From positions 1-64,000 of the forward strand of contig CALXHP010000071.1 of NCBI GenBank assembly GCA_944388135.1: a DNA stretch of 64,000 nucleotides, read 5' to 3'. The position numbers were made by a program, and so were the translations under genes. Shown here in pieces: positions 23,446 through 31,832 of the stretch. The notes beneath the pieces are model-generated. The model made no database searches and was not told the origin of the DNA. It saw nothing but the letters and a program-made list of their open reading frames with translations. The first letter of the stretch is position 1, and each line of letters starts with the position of its first letter. The DNA is from an uncultured Gemmiger sp. Its GTDB lineage: Bacteria; Bacillota; Clostridia; Oscillospirales; Ruminococcaceae.

Positions 23446-23994
23446 ATGTGTAAAAAAATCGTGATCCTGAACGGCAGCCCCCGCCCAAAGGGCAATACCT
23501 CTGCGCTGGCAAAAGCCTTCAAAGAAGGGGTGGAAAGCGCCGGTCATACCGTCACCGAGTTTTTTCTGGGCGCCATGGACATCCACGGCTGCAAGGGCTG
23601 CTTTGGCGGGCATAGCAGTCGGGACTGTCCCTGCGTCCAGCAGGACGACATGATGCAGATCTATCCCGCTGTCAAAGCCTGCGATGTGGTGGTGCTGGCC
23701 AGCCCGCTGTACTATTGGACGATAAGCGGGCCACTCAAAACAGCCCTGGACCGCCTGTTTGCCCTGGAAGAAGGCGATGGCAACCTGCTGCGGGGGAACG
23801 GAAAATCCGCCGCCCTGCTGATGGCGGCGGAAGGCCACGGGTTCGGGGACGCGGTGGCCTACTATGACCATCTGCTGGAGCACCTGCGTTGGAAAAACCT
23901 GGGGCATGTGCTGGCAGGCGGCAATATGGATGCGGGGGACATTCAGGGTAAGGTGGAACTGCAGCAAGCCTATGACCTGGGCAAGTCCCTTTGA
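23446..23994 (+). CDS. Flavodoxin-like NAD(P)H-dependent FMN reductase, copy 2
   Basis: A 182-residue paralogue of the preceding protein. It has LNGSPRPKGNTSALAKAF near residue 7, HGCKGCFGGHSSRDCPCVQQDD near 46 with a looser cysteine pattern than copy 1, and ASPLYYWTISGPLKTALDRLF near 84. AGGAGC precedes the ATG. The two copies probably form a co-transcribed pair under the divergent HxlR regulator. The different cysteine spacing suggests that they are not interchangeable. No terminator lies between them. Confidence 0.87.
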   Translation: MCKKIVILNGSPRPKGNTSALAKAFKEGVESAGHTVTEFFLGAMDIHGCKGCFGGHSSRDCPCVQQDDMMQIYPAVKACDVVVLASPLYYWTISGPLKTALDRLFALEEGDGNLLRGNGKSAALLMAAEGHGFGDAVAYYDHLLEHLRWKNLGHVLAGGNMDAGDIQGKVELQQAYDLGKSL

Positions 23995-24192
23995 CCTTTT
24001 GCCGGGACGGAGTAAAACAGGAAGATTTTCCCCGCCGGCAAGGCGGTGGGCGGGATATACTCCCCCCCGCACGCCGGAGAACGCAAACCATCGTCCCTCA
24101 CTTTTCCGGAGGGGGTACCCGCCGGTGAAACACATCCATGCGGAGACCCTGCAATTTTCCCGCACTTGTCCCCGGATCAAGAAATATATAGG

Positions 24193-24235
24193 AAAAAAGC
24201 TGTACCGCCGATTTTTTCAGCGGTACAGCTTTTTT
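24193..24235. terminator. Bidirectional terminator
   Basis: A 16-bp perfect stem (24193-24208 with 24220-24235) bounded by six A residues and six T residues. It serves the flavoprotein pair on the plus strand and the radical SAM gene on the minus strand. Between 23995 and 24192 I see no gene. Confidence 0.9.
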
Positions 24236-24242
24236 GATGCCG

Positions 24243-25145
24243 TCAAATCTTTGCTGCTTTGTTCTGCCTTTTCTTGGCCGAGGGGATGATCTCCTCGTGG
24301 AAGAAATAGTTCACCACAATGGGTGGCGCGTCAAAGGGCCGCCGGATGGAATCGTCGTCCCGGACGTACAAAAGGCCTTCCTCCTCACAGAACTGCCGCA
24401 TCTGGGCATCCAGCTCCGCCCAGTAGCGACGGTCCTTTTTATGGTAGATGGCATCATACAGCGGCACCAGGTCGGGATGTTTTTCGGCGATGTAATCCAG
24501 GATGACCTGCTTGTAGCCGCCCCGCAGGTTGAGGTTTTCCAGCCAGATGAGGTTGCACTGGTCCTTGGCCCGCCGGATGATGGCCGGCAGGTCGGTGATG
24601 CCCGGGAAGATGGGCGAGATAAAGCAGGTGGTGCGCACCCCCGCGTCGTGGAAGGCCTTCATGGCGGCCAGCCGCCGCTCGATGCTCACGGCACAGTCCA
24701 TATCGTTCTTGAAGTCCTCGTCCAGGGTGTTGATGGACCAGGACACCCGGGCGCCCGGAAAGGTCTTGATGAGGTCCAGGTCCCGCAGCACCAGGTCACT
24801 CTTGGTGGCAATGCTGATGGTGCAGCCGCTGCCCTGCATCTGTTCCAGCAGGGCCCGGGTCCGGCAGGCAGTTTCTTCCAGCGGCTGGTAGGGGTCGCAC
24901 ACCGAGCCGAGGAAGAGCTCTTTGCCCGCGCACCGTCCCGGATTTTTGATCTCCGGCCAGTGCTTCACATCCACAAAGCTGCCCCAGGGTTCGGGGTGGT
25001 TGGTGAACCGCTTCATAAAGGAGGCATAGCAATAGCGGCAGGCGTGTTCGCAGCCTACATAGGGGTTGACCGAGTAATCAGCCACCGGCAGGTTGGATTT
25101 GGTGAGCACACTTTTGACGTCGATCTCTTTCACAATGGGTTCCAT
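24243..25145 (-). CDS. Radical SAM protein of the SPL/Rv2578c type
   Basis: A 300-residue radical SAM protein. The 4Fe-4S motif is Cys32, Cys36, Cys39 (GCEHACRYCYASFM). Downstream are GSVCDPYQPLEE near 82, SIATKSDLVLRDLDLI near 107, SINTLDED near 134 and CFISPIFPGITDLP near 173. This is the pattern of the group often annotated as spore-photolyase-like or DNA repair photolyase. The group lacks an established reaction and true SPL activity should not be assumed. It lies seven bases downstream of the GNAT gene and so may belong to the adenylation-enzyme operon. Confidence 0.85.
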   Translation of the reverse strand: MEPIVKEIDVKSVLTKSNLPVADYSVNPYVGCEHACRYCYASFMKRFTNHPEPWGSFVDVKHWPEIKNPGRCAGKELFLGSVCDPYQPLEETACRTRALLEQMQGSGCTISIATKSDLVLRDLDLIKTFPGARVSWSINTLDEDFKNDMDCAVSIERRLAAMKAFHDAGVRTTCFISPIFPGITDLPAIIRRAKDQCNLIWLENLNLRGGYKQVILDYIAEKHPDLVPLYDAIYHKKDRRYWAELDAQMRQFCEEEGLLYVRDDDSIRRPFDAPPIVVNYFFHEEIIPSAKKRQNKAAKI

Positions 25146-25152
25146 GGCAGCT

Positions 25153-25623
25153 TTACTCCTTTTTCAGTTTCATCATGTCGGGCATCTTGGTAAATCCGAT
25201 CTCCCGGTAGAGAGGCCGGCCTTTTTCCGACGTTTCCAGATAGATTTTCGTAATGCCCCGCTCCTTCGCCTGCCCGATGAGCCAGCGGACGATCTTATCG
25301 CCGATCCCCTGCCGGCGGAACCGTGGTCTGGCATAAATGTTCATCAGGTAGGCGCATGTTCCGCCGGGATTGTCCGGGGAGGGCATCTCGTGGTAGAGGC
25401 AGACCCCGCCGCAGCCGACGATCTCCTCTCCCCTATACGCGAAGCAGGCAATGTGTCCGCCCCGGGGCAGTTCCCGCTGATAGTAGCGGCGGTTTTCCCC
25501 TTCCAGCTCTGTTACGGATTGCGCCGGAGGGATGGAAAACACTTCCCGCAGGACTTCCATCCGCCATTGCATCAGCAGGTCCAGGTCCTGAAGGGTGGCC
25601 TGCCGGATCTGAATTTCCATCAC
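25153..25623 (-). CDS. GNAT N-acetyltransferase linked to the adenylation enzyme
   Basis: A 156-residue acetyltransferase. It starts with EIQIRQATLQDLDLLMQWRM. The acetyl-CoA loop is RPRFRRQGIGDKIVRWL (about residues 104-120), and it ends with the usual YLETSEKGRPLYREIGF (about 129-145). The ATG overlaps the stop of the adenylation-domain gene (25620-25623), so the two are translationally coupled. I infer that it acetylates a product or precursor handled by that enzyme. It is distinct from the acetyltransferase of the amino-sugar operon. Confidence 0.85.
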   Translation of the reverse strand: MMEIQIRQATLQDLDLLMQWRMEVLREVFSIPPAQSVTELEGENRRYYQRELPRGGHIACFAYRGEEIVGCGGVCLYHEMPSPDNPGGTCAYLMNIYARPRFRRQGIGDKIVRWLIGQAKERGITKIYLETSEKGRPLYREIGFTKMPDMMKLKKE

Positions 25624-27095
25624 AACGTCCCCGCTTTCATTACCACCGGCAGCCGGGTGACATCCGGCTTGCCGTTGACGTTCAGGGGAATCTGCTTCAT
25701 CAGCACAAAGAACTCCGGGATCATGAAGGAGGTCAGATTCTCGGAAAGTTCCTTCCTCACTTCGGAGACCTTCAGCTTGTTGTCTGCGGGCACCACATAG
25801 GCGGTCATGTAGGAAAGTCCTTCCTCATCGGTGAAGGCACGGACCACCGCCTGCTGCACGTCCTTGCACTGATACAGCCGGGATTCCACCTCGGCCACCT
25901 CCACCCGCTTGCCGTAGATCATGATCTGGTTGTCCTTGCGGTGCAGGAAGGCAATGTTGCTGTCGGGCAGGAGATAGCCCAGGTCGCCGCTGCGGTAGAA
26001 CACGCTGCCGTCCGGCCGGGTCTCAAAGGCCTTGTTCTCCTCGGCATGGTCGCCGATGTACCCCATGGATACCCCGCCGCCATAGATGCAGATCTCTCCT
26101 GTCTGTCCTTTCGGGAGCTCGTGGCCGTCAGAGTCCAGAATCCGGATCTGTGCCCCCGGCACGGGATGGCCGATAGGATAGGTGCCGTCCTCCAGCACCG
26201 TGCCGTCGTTGCAGCGGTAGTAGGAGGCGCAGACCGTGGTTTCGGAGGGGCCGTAGGTATTGTACACCTCCGCTTTGTCCAGCAGATGGTCCACATAGAC
26301 GCCCCGCAGCACGTCGCCGCCGCTGATGAGCAGCCGCAGGGAGGACGGGATGGAAGCCAGATGGTTCATATCCGCCAGCAGATAGGGGAAGCCGCTGAGC
26401 ATCGTCACATGGTGGCGCTCCACGAAGGCCATGAGGGTGTGGATATCGGCCTTGTCCTCCTCCGAGGGGATGGCCAGAGCCGCACCGTTCAACAGGCTGG
26501 TGAACACTTCCTCCACGAAGATGTCAAAGGAACAGACCGAGTACTGCAGCATAATGTCGCCGGGGCCGGGATGGAATTCCTTGGCAAAGGCCCGGACATA
26601 GTGGCAGACATTGCGGTTCCGGACGCAGACCCCCTTGGGCCGGCCGGTGGTGCCGGAAGTGTACAGCACATAGGCGGGACGCTCCGGGTCCGCCACCGCG
26701 TTGCGCTTCCAGGAAGGAGTTTCCACCCCGCAGATCTCGCAGTCTGTGTAGCGGATAGGGAATCCTTCCAGCTTGGGGGCGAAGGCGTGTTCGGTCAGGA
26801 CGAAATCCACCTCTGCTTCTTTCATCATATCATGGATTCGCCCGGTGGGGAAGTCCGGCTCTGCGGGCACGTACCGTCCCCCGCATTTGAGCACCGCCAG
26901 AATGGAGGCGATCATCTCGGCCCGGTGGCGCATGACGATACCCACGCTGTGAATTTCCTGGGGGAAGCTGCAGGCGATCCGGTCCACCAGATCGGACAGT
27001 TCCCCGAAGGTCAGGGTGCGGTTGTTTTCCAGAATGGCAGGCTCCTCTTTGTGAGCTTCCACAACCTCTTGAAAAAGTGCATATACGGTATCCAT
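25620..27095 (-). CDS. Stand-alone amino-acid adenylation (AMP-binding) enzyme
   Basis: A 491-residue ANL-superfamily adenylate-forming enzyme of the amino-acid-activating type. Core motifs are LYTSGTTGRPKGV (A3, near residue 146), YNTYGPSETTVCASYY (A5, near 293), GEICIYGGGVSMGYIG (near 343), YRSGDLGYL (A7, near 378) and the C-terminal catalytic lysine in NVNGKPDVTRLP (A10, near 475). It has no carrier-protein, condensation or thioesterase domain. The nearest separate carrier is DltC 15 kb away. The operon continues into a GNAT and perhaps a radical SAM gene, and a divergent HxlR regulator sits upstream. It may activate an amino acid for ligation or amide formation; the amino acid cannot be read by eye. 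Confidence 0.82.
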   Translation of the reverse strand: MDTVYALFQEVVEAHKEEPAILENNRTLTFGELSDLVDRIACSFPQEIHSVGIVMRHRAEMIASILAVLKCGGRYVPAEPDFPTGRIHDMMKEAEVDFVLTEHAFAPKLEGFPIRYTDCEICGVETPSWKRNAVADPERPAYVLYTSGTTGRPKGVCVRNRNVCHYVRAFAKEFHPGPGDIMLQYSVCSFDIFVEEVFTSLLNGAALAIPSEEDKADIHTLMAFVERHHVTMLSGFPYLLADMNHLASIPSSLRLLISGGDVLRGVYVDHLLDKAEVYNTYGPSETTVCASYYRCNDGTVLEDGTYPIGHPVPGAQIRILDSDGHELPKGQTGEICIYGGGVSMGYIGDHAEENKAFETRPDGSVFYRSGDLGYLLPDSNIAFLHRKDNQIMIYGKRVEVAEVESRLYQCKDVQQAVVRAFTDEEGLSYMTAYVVPADNKLKVSEVRKELSENLTSFMIPEFFVLMKQIPLNVNGKPDVTRLPVVMKAGTL

Positions 27096-27163
27096 CGCAG
27101 GTTCCTCCCATAATGAACAAAGTGATTCTGCTCTTTGCTCCCTTGACGTTTCTTTGTACAGAT

Positions 27164-27191
27164 ATTATACTGTATCCAGAAACAAAAGCAA
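27164..27191 (-). promoter_or_regulatory. Promoter of the adenylation-enzyme operon
   Basis: On the minus strand TTGCTT (27186-27191) and a perfect TATAAT (27164-27169) are 16 bases apart. GTAC-type half-sites next to it (near 27192 and 27208) may be bound by the divergent HxlR protein. Confidence 0.65.
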
Positions 27192-27255
27192 GTACGCAGA
27201 AATACAGTACATAGTATCAAACAACTGACTAAGGCTGAAATCGGGAGGAATCAGG

Positions 27256-27648
27256 ATGGATCATATGATGACCTATGAAGAATATCTGCGGGATGTAAAG
27301 AAGGGCATCGTCACCGATCTGGGCAACTGCCCGGTGACGCCCCTGCTGCTGATGCTGCAGGGCAAGTGGAAGACCCAGATCCTGTATGAACTGTGCATCC
27401 ACGATACGGTCCGCTTCGGCACCTTGAAAAAGGAGCTGCCCGGCATCACCAACACGATGCTGACCAATTCTCTGCGGGAGCTGGAGCGGGACGGGTTCAT
27501 CCACCGGGAGCAGTTCAATGAGATCCCGCCCCATGTGGAGTATTCCTTCACCGAGCGGGGAAGGGACCTGATGCCGATTTTTTATCAGATCATGCTGTGG
27601 GGGTTCAAACATGAAAAAGACAACCTTCCCAAACGCGACGAGCAGTGA
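27256..27648 (+). CDS. HxlR-family transcriptional regulator (adenylation locus)
   Basis: A 130-residue HxlR-type winged-helix regulator. Its core is LMLQGKWKTQILYELCIHDTVRFGTLKKELPGITNTML (about residues 33-70), then LRELERDGFIHREQFNEIPPHVEYSFTERG. A cysteine precedes the core (Cys25). It is divergent from the adenylation-enzyme operon, the standard position for HxlR control of a neighbouring gene. Its last 38 bases overlap the next gene in another frame. Confidence 0.88.
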   Translation: MDHMMTYEEYLRDVKKGIVTDLGNCPVTPLLLMLQGKWKTQILYELCIHDTVRFGTLKKELPGITNTMLTNSLRELERDGFIHREQFNEIPPHVEYSFTERGRDLMPIFYQIMLWGFKHEKDNLPKRDEQ

Positions 27649-28396
27649 CCGGGCCGGGGTGCTGGCCTACGCAGCCCAACGCTACGGCACCACAGCTGAC
27701 TACCCCTGGCAGGCACTGCCGGGCTATGCGGTGCTTCGCCACCGGGACAGCGGCAAATGGTACGGGCTGATCATGGACGTGCCCCGGGACAAACTGGGTC
27801 TGCCCGGTCCCGGTCGGGTGGATGTGCTGGAGGTCAAGGCAGACCCTGCTTCGGGCGGTTCGGTGATGGGGTTGCCGGGTATTCTGCCCTCCTATCATAT
27901 GGCCCGGGGAAGCTGGATTTCGGTGTTGCTGGACGGAACGGTCCCTCCTGCGCTGGTCTTTGCTCTGCTGGACGGCAGTTACACCGCCACAGCCCCCACC
28001 CGGCGCCGGGCGGAGCCCCGGGATCGGGAGGTCTGGATCATGCCCGCCAATCCCCGTTACTTTGATCTGGAGGCGGCGTTCGCCCAGGACCCCACGGTGC
28101 GGTGGCAGCAGCGGGTCAAAGCCGCTGTGGGGGACATCGTCTATCTGTATGTGACGGCACCGGTCTGCGCAGTGCTGTACCGCTGCAAGGTGGTCCAGGC
28201 GGACATTCCCTGGCACTACGACGATGGCCGCATCCGCACTGAGTGCGGGATGGATCTGGAACTGCAGCGTCGATATGTCCCCGACTTTCTGCCGCGGGAA
28301 AAACTGCTGACCTACGGCGTCCGGTCGGTACGGGGGCCCCGGCATCTGCCCCACCGGCTGGCCTGCCTGCTGGAGGAAGAATATCCCGGACCATGA
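27611..28396 (+). CDS. MmcQ/YjbR-type plus EVE/PUA-like two-domain protein
   Basis: A 261-residue protein. Residues about 12-125 match the MmcQ/YjbR fold, with VLAYAAQRYGTTADYPW, then YAVLRHRDSGKWYGLIMDVP and YHMARGSWISVLLDG. Residues about 140-225 look like an EVE/PUA-type domain, with VWIMPANPRYFDLEAAF, VGDIVYLYVTAPVCAVLYRC and the Trp-His near 206. EVE domains often bind modified bases, so a nucleic-acid-related role is possible. The start lies inside the HxlR gene (38-base overlap) with only a weak GGGG site, which suggests translational coupling. A terminator follows at 28446. Confidence 0.75.
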   Translation: MKKTTFPNATSSDRAGVLAYAAQRYGTTADYPWQALPGYAVLRHRDSGKWYGLIMDVPRDKLGLPGPGRVDVLEVKADPASGGSVMGLPGILPSYHMARGSWISVLLDGTVPPALVFALLDGSYTATAPTRRRAEPRDREVWIMPANPRYFDLEAAFAQDPTVRWQQRVKAAVGDIVYLYVTAPVCAVLYRCKVVQADIPWHYDDGRIRTECGMDLELQRRYVPDFLPREKLLTYGVRSVRGPRHLPHRLACLLEEEYPGP

Positions 28397-28445
28397 CCGC
28401 AGAGCGGCCTGCCCCTCCGCCGGATTCCCCGCCAGACACAGCAAA

Positions 28446-28483
28446 AGACAGCCCCTCCAGCTAAGCCGGAGGGGCTGTCTTTT
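28446..28483 (+). terminator. Terminator of the HxlR-YjbR unit
   Basis: A 13-bp stem (28446-28458 with 28468-28480) followed by T residues. Confidence 0.88.
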
Positions 28484-28703
28484 CCCGATCAAAACGCGGC
28501 ATACAAGTTTTTTCCACAGGATGCAGCGTGGGGCGCACCGCCAAACCACGGATCTAGCGGGCCATTTCCGAAATTTTCCGGATACTGCCGCAGCAGACGG
28601 GATTCAGCCATCCCGTAAAATTTCCTTTGGGGGTGTATTTGGGGTATACATACCCGGATATTTCCCCTTCCTGTGCTTTTCCGGTACATGATCGCGATGC
28701 CAT
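28484..28703. other. Intergenic stretch without a supported gene
   Basis: A 72-codon frame on the minus strand here has no ribosome site and no recognisable content. The only structure seen is a short dyad (GGTAT/ATACC near 28642-28658). Confidence 0.4.
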
Positions 28704-29903
28704 TCACTCCTGAGGAACGCGGTGCCGGTCCTTTCCTTTTAAGATCATCAGTCCCAACACCAATACAACCGGGAAAAACACGGCCACAAGAAATCCTCTT
28801 CGCAGATCGCTGTTCGCCAGCCCGGAAACAAAGCCCACAGACATGGGACCTATGGTTCCGCCCAAATCACCGGCCAACGCCAAAAAGGCGAACATGGCGG
28901 TGCCTCCCCTGGGGCAGGTCTGGGCAGAAAGGCTGAGGGTGCCCGGCCACATAACCCCCACGGAAAATCCGCAGAGGGCACAACCGGCCAATCCCAGAAC
29001 CGGCAATACCGACAGGGATGCCAGCAGGTAGCAGCCTATACATAGAATACCACATACCAGCATAATTTTTGTGAGATTGACTTTGTTGCTCATTCTGGCG
29101 CACAGTACGCGGGATACCCCCATAAACACCGCGAACAGACAGGGCCCCGCAAGGTCCCCCACCGTTTTGGGGACCCCGATCGCCGCTTCCGCAAAGGCAG
29201 ATGCCCACTGCGTCATGGCGTTTTCTGCAGCGCCGGAACAAGCCATCAGGAGGATCAGGACCCAGAACAGGGGCAGGCGAAGTAAGTTGCCTACGCCCAT
29301 GCCCTCCCCGTTTTCCACCAGCCTTTCTATGGGGCAGGTGAGGAAGTTGAACACATTATAAAACGGAACCAGTGCCCACAGCAGGGTAAGGATCCGCCAG
29401 TTTTCCAGACCAAACAGGGCAAAAAACAGCGTGGAGCCCAAAACGACCCCTACCATGCCCCAACAGTAAAAGGAATGGAGCAAGCTCATCCGGCTTGCTT
29501 TGTTTTCAAAGGGGCAGGCCTCCACAATGGGGCTGATCAGCACCTCGATCAGACCACTGCTGACGGCATAAAACACAACAGAAATCAGGATCCCCAGAAA
29601 GGGGTCCGGCAGCAGGTCCGGCAGAAATGCCAGCATCACCAAGCCCGCCGTTGACAAAAGATGGGATACGACCACACAGGTCCGGTAACCGATCCGGTCC
29701 ACGAACCCTGTGGCGGCAAAGTCGATCACCAGCTGCGTCAGGAAAAACACCGTGGGGATCAGTGCGATTTTCCCCAGTGAAATGCCATAGGTCTTTTGAA
29801 AGGTCAAAAAAAGAAGCGGCGCAAAGTTCGCGCAGATCGCCTGCGTTATGTAACCGAGATAACAGGCACGCAGTGTCTTTTGATAGTTGGGTGTAACGGT
29901 CAT
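28704..29903 (-). CDS. Major facilitator superfamily transporter
   Basis: A 399-residue protein with twelve predicted helices in two sets of six. The A-loop motif between helices 2 and 3 is DFAATGFVDRIGYRT (about residues 61-75), and the central loop carries CPIERLVENGEGM. The second half holds GTLSLSAQTCPRGGTAMFAFLALAGDLGGTIGP, a pattern seen in FucP-like and sugar-type MFS members. The substrate is unknown. It is preceded on the same strand by an AraC-type regulator gene 120 bases upstream, which suggests regulation by a sugar or similar ligand. Confidence 0.85.
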   Translation of the reverse strand: MTVTPNYQKTLRACYLGYITQAICANFAPLLFLTFQKTYGISLGKIALIPTVFFLTQLVIDFAATGFVDRIGYRTCVVVSHLLSTAGLVMLAFLPDLLPDPFLGILISVVFYAVSSGLIEVLISPIVEACPFENKASRMSLLHSFYCWGMVGVVLGSTLFFALFGLENWRILTLLWALVPFYNVFNFLTCPIERLVENGEGMGVGNLLRLPLFWVLILLMACSGAAENAMTQWASAFAEAAIGVPKTVGDLAGPCLFAVFMGVSRVLCARMSNKVNLTKIMLVCGILCIGCYLLASLSVLPVLGLAGCALCGFSVGVMWPGTLSLSAQTCPRGGTAMFAFLALAGDLGGTIGPMSVGFVSGLANSDLRRGFLVAVFFPVVLVLGLMILKGKDRHRVPQE

Positions 29904-30023
29904 AGCAGTTCCCTTTCCGATTCACTGTTCAGATTTCAGCACGATATCTTGCCGGCCGTGCTGTAGGGCATTATAACAGCAAAATCGGAATCATATAAGG
30001 GATAATCCCGCCAAAAGATAGCA

Positions 30024-30914
30024 CTATTTACCCAAATTGCGGGCATGGCCCGGCGTATAGCCGTAGGTTTTGCGGAACTGCCGGGTAAAATAGTTGGTGG
30101 AACGGAACCCGCAGGCCAGGCTGATCTCCTGCACAGTCAGGGACGTATCGTGCAGCAGTCTGTGGGCGGTCTGCAGCCGGTAGCGAATCAACGCATTCAC
30201 CGGGGAGCAATCCATATATTCCTGAAAGCAGCGCGCCGCCTCGCTTCGGCTGACGCTGGCCGCTTGGGCAATATCCGCAAAAGTGATGGGTTCCCCGTAA
30301 TGGGCATAGATAAAGGCCAGCATTTTTTGCACGCGTACCTGGGTGCGTAGCTGTATGCCGGTGGACTGTGTCTTCGGCAGCGCCTCGAAGCGGCAGAACA
30401 GGGATTCAAACAGGCGGCTCAGGTCCCGCTGCACCACCATCTCATAGCAGCCCTGCCGCTGCTTCAGATTCGTAAAAATCTCATCCACCAGCCCACGGAT
30501 CTCTTCGCACCAATCCTCCTGCCGCCGGAACACCACAAAGGGCAGGGATTCACAGTCCGCAATGGGGGCAATATATTTTTGGTAGATGGCGCTGGTTTCC
30601 GGCGCGATCAGTGTACCGGAAAAAGCCATGACGGGCATGGGGTCCGGCAGTTCGCCGGCAACCTGCCGCACGCTGTGCAGCAGATTCCGGTTGACAAACA
30701 GACTGTCCCCCGCTTTCAGGAGGATGTGGCTTTGCCCCACCCGGTAGTCCAGATCCCCTGTCTCTGCTCTGGCAATTTCAAAATCCGGGTGCCAGTGCAG
30801 CGGCCCTTTCCGGTCGGGAAGATCGGAAAGTTCATTTTCAAAAAAGGAAATGGGGAAAAGGTCTCCCTCATGGGTGATCCGCTCACGCATAGACTGATCT
30901 ACGACGACAGGCAC
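30024..30914 (-). CDS. AraC-family regulator with cupin sensor domain
   Basis: A 296-residue regulator. The N-terminal cupin-like ligand domain has PLHWHPDFEIARAETGDLDY near residue 38 and NRNLLHSVRQV near 75. The C-terminal double helix-turn-helix spans about 190-292 (ITFADIAQAASVSRSEAARCFQE, then LTVQEISLACGFRSTNYFTR and a final RKTYGYTPGHAR). The start is a GTG at 30914. It probably activates the MFS gene downstream on the same strand in response to a carbohydrate; this is inferred from position. Confidence 0.88.
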   Translation of the reverse strand: MPVVVDQSMRERITHEGDLFPISFFENELSDLPDRKGPLHWHPDFEIARAETGDLDYRVGQSHILLKAGDSLFVNRNLLHSVRQVAGELPDPMPVMAFSGTLIAPETSAIYQKYIAPIADCESLPFVVFRRQEDWCEEIRGLVDEIFTNLKQRQGCYEMVVQRDLSRLFESLFCRFEALPKTQSTGIQLRTQVRVQKMLAFIYAHYGEPITFADIAQAASVSRSEAARCFQEYMDCSPVNALIRYRLQTAHRLLHDTSLTVQEISLACGFRSTNYFTRQFRKTYGYTPGHARNLGK

Positions 30915-30958
30915 AGAAATCTACTCTCTTTCAGCTTCACAACAGGGCAACGGTCGGT

Positions 30959-31579
30959 TCAGAATCCATACAGCCATTGGGCCAGGGCGATCTCATCAAA
31001 AAGCAGGAATCTTCCCGCAAAGGGGAGCAGAAAGCTCATCCACAGCAGCGGCAGAGGCAGCGGCCGGGTCGTGTGAGGCAGATGCCGACGCAAGACCCGG
31101 TACAGCACCCAGCCCGCCAGAGCGCCCAGGGTATTGAGGATAAGATCATCCACATCGGTGCTGCGGATGTTGAGCAATTGGCTGACCTCGATGAGCAGGG
31201 AAAGGGCAAATCCGCCCGCCAGTACCTTTTTCCAGTCGGCCATCCGGTCACAGAACCAGGGGGACAGCAGGCCAAAGGGAAGAAAGAGCACAACGTTCAG
31301 CCCATAGGCCGTACCGTCGATGGTACGGGAAAAAGGTAACAGATTGATCTGTTCGGGCCGGATCTCTCCGCCATAGGTAAACAGGTCATACACCGTGCCC
31401 GCACCGGTGAAATAGTAGATGCCCACAGCGTATACCGCCAGGACCAGCGCCATGCACCAGATGCCGCCGGTCAGAGGCCGCCCGCAGCTTTTTTGCCGGG
31501 TCCCCCACAGCAGGGTCACCACCACAAAGGGAAGCATCGCCGACAGTCCTTCATACCCCCAAAAAAGCAACGTTTCCAA
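30959..31579 (-). CDS. VanZ-family membrane protein
   Basis: A protein of about 206 residues with five to six membrane helices. The VanZ-like marks are INLLPFSRTID near residue 80, the loop LNVVLFLPFGLLSPW, and LLIEVSQLLNIRSTDVDDLILNTLGALAGW (about 128-157), the family hallmark. I prefer the TTG at 31579 because AAGGGGAG stands seven bases before it. The ATG at 31621 adds 14 hydrophilic residues and has its GGGGG directly abutting. VanZ-family proteins affect teicoplanin sensitivity in some hosts, but most are uncharacterised and no van cluster is present. Confidence 0.8.
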   Translation of the reverse strand: METLLFWGYEGLSAMLPFVVVTLLWGTRQKSCGRPLTGGIWCMALVLAVYAVGIYYFTGAGTVYDLFTYGGEIRPEQINLLPFSRTIDGTAYGLNVVLFLPFGLLSPWFCDRMADWKKVLAGGFALSLLIEVSQLLNIRSTDVDDLILNTLGALAGWVLYRVLRRHLPHTTRPLPLPLLWMSFLLPFAGRFLLFDEIALAQWLYGF

Positions 31580-31739
31580 AAGATATCTCCCCTTTCTCTC
31601 CGGGTCTGCCGGCAAAGCCATCCCCCTTGCAGGGCCAGCGGTGCCCGGGCCCGGCAGTTTCTTTTATCATACCATATTTCCCCCGGGGATGGTACTCTGC
31701 ACAGGAAATGTTACACTTTGCGGTACCCGGCGCCCAGAC

Positions 31740-31780
31740 AAAAAACCGCCCCCCGGGGCAGCGTGCTGCCCCGGGGGGTG
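31740..31780 (-). terminator. Terminator of the SDR-MFS operon
   Basis: On the minus strand a very GC-rich stem (CCCCCCGGGGCAGC type, about 14 bp around a two-base loop at 31763-31764) is followed by a T run. It lies about 50 bases beyond the MFS stop. Confidence 0.85.
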
Positions 31781-31832
31781 GAACGGTTTATTGAGTCTTT
31801 TTGTGTAGCAAGACTCCGGAGGTTAGCAAAAA

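Noticed and set aside
24243-25145. Spore photoproduct lyase
   Set aside because: The radical SAM core and SPL-like annotation group fit, but the C-terminal cysteine and DNA-binding features of true SplB are not visible and the group is functionally undefined.
28489-28707. A 72-codon minus-strand frame between a terminator and the MFS gene
   Set aside because: No ribosome site, no recognisable composition, and it overlaps the MFS stop; not supported as a gene.
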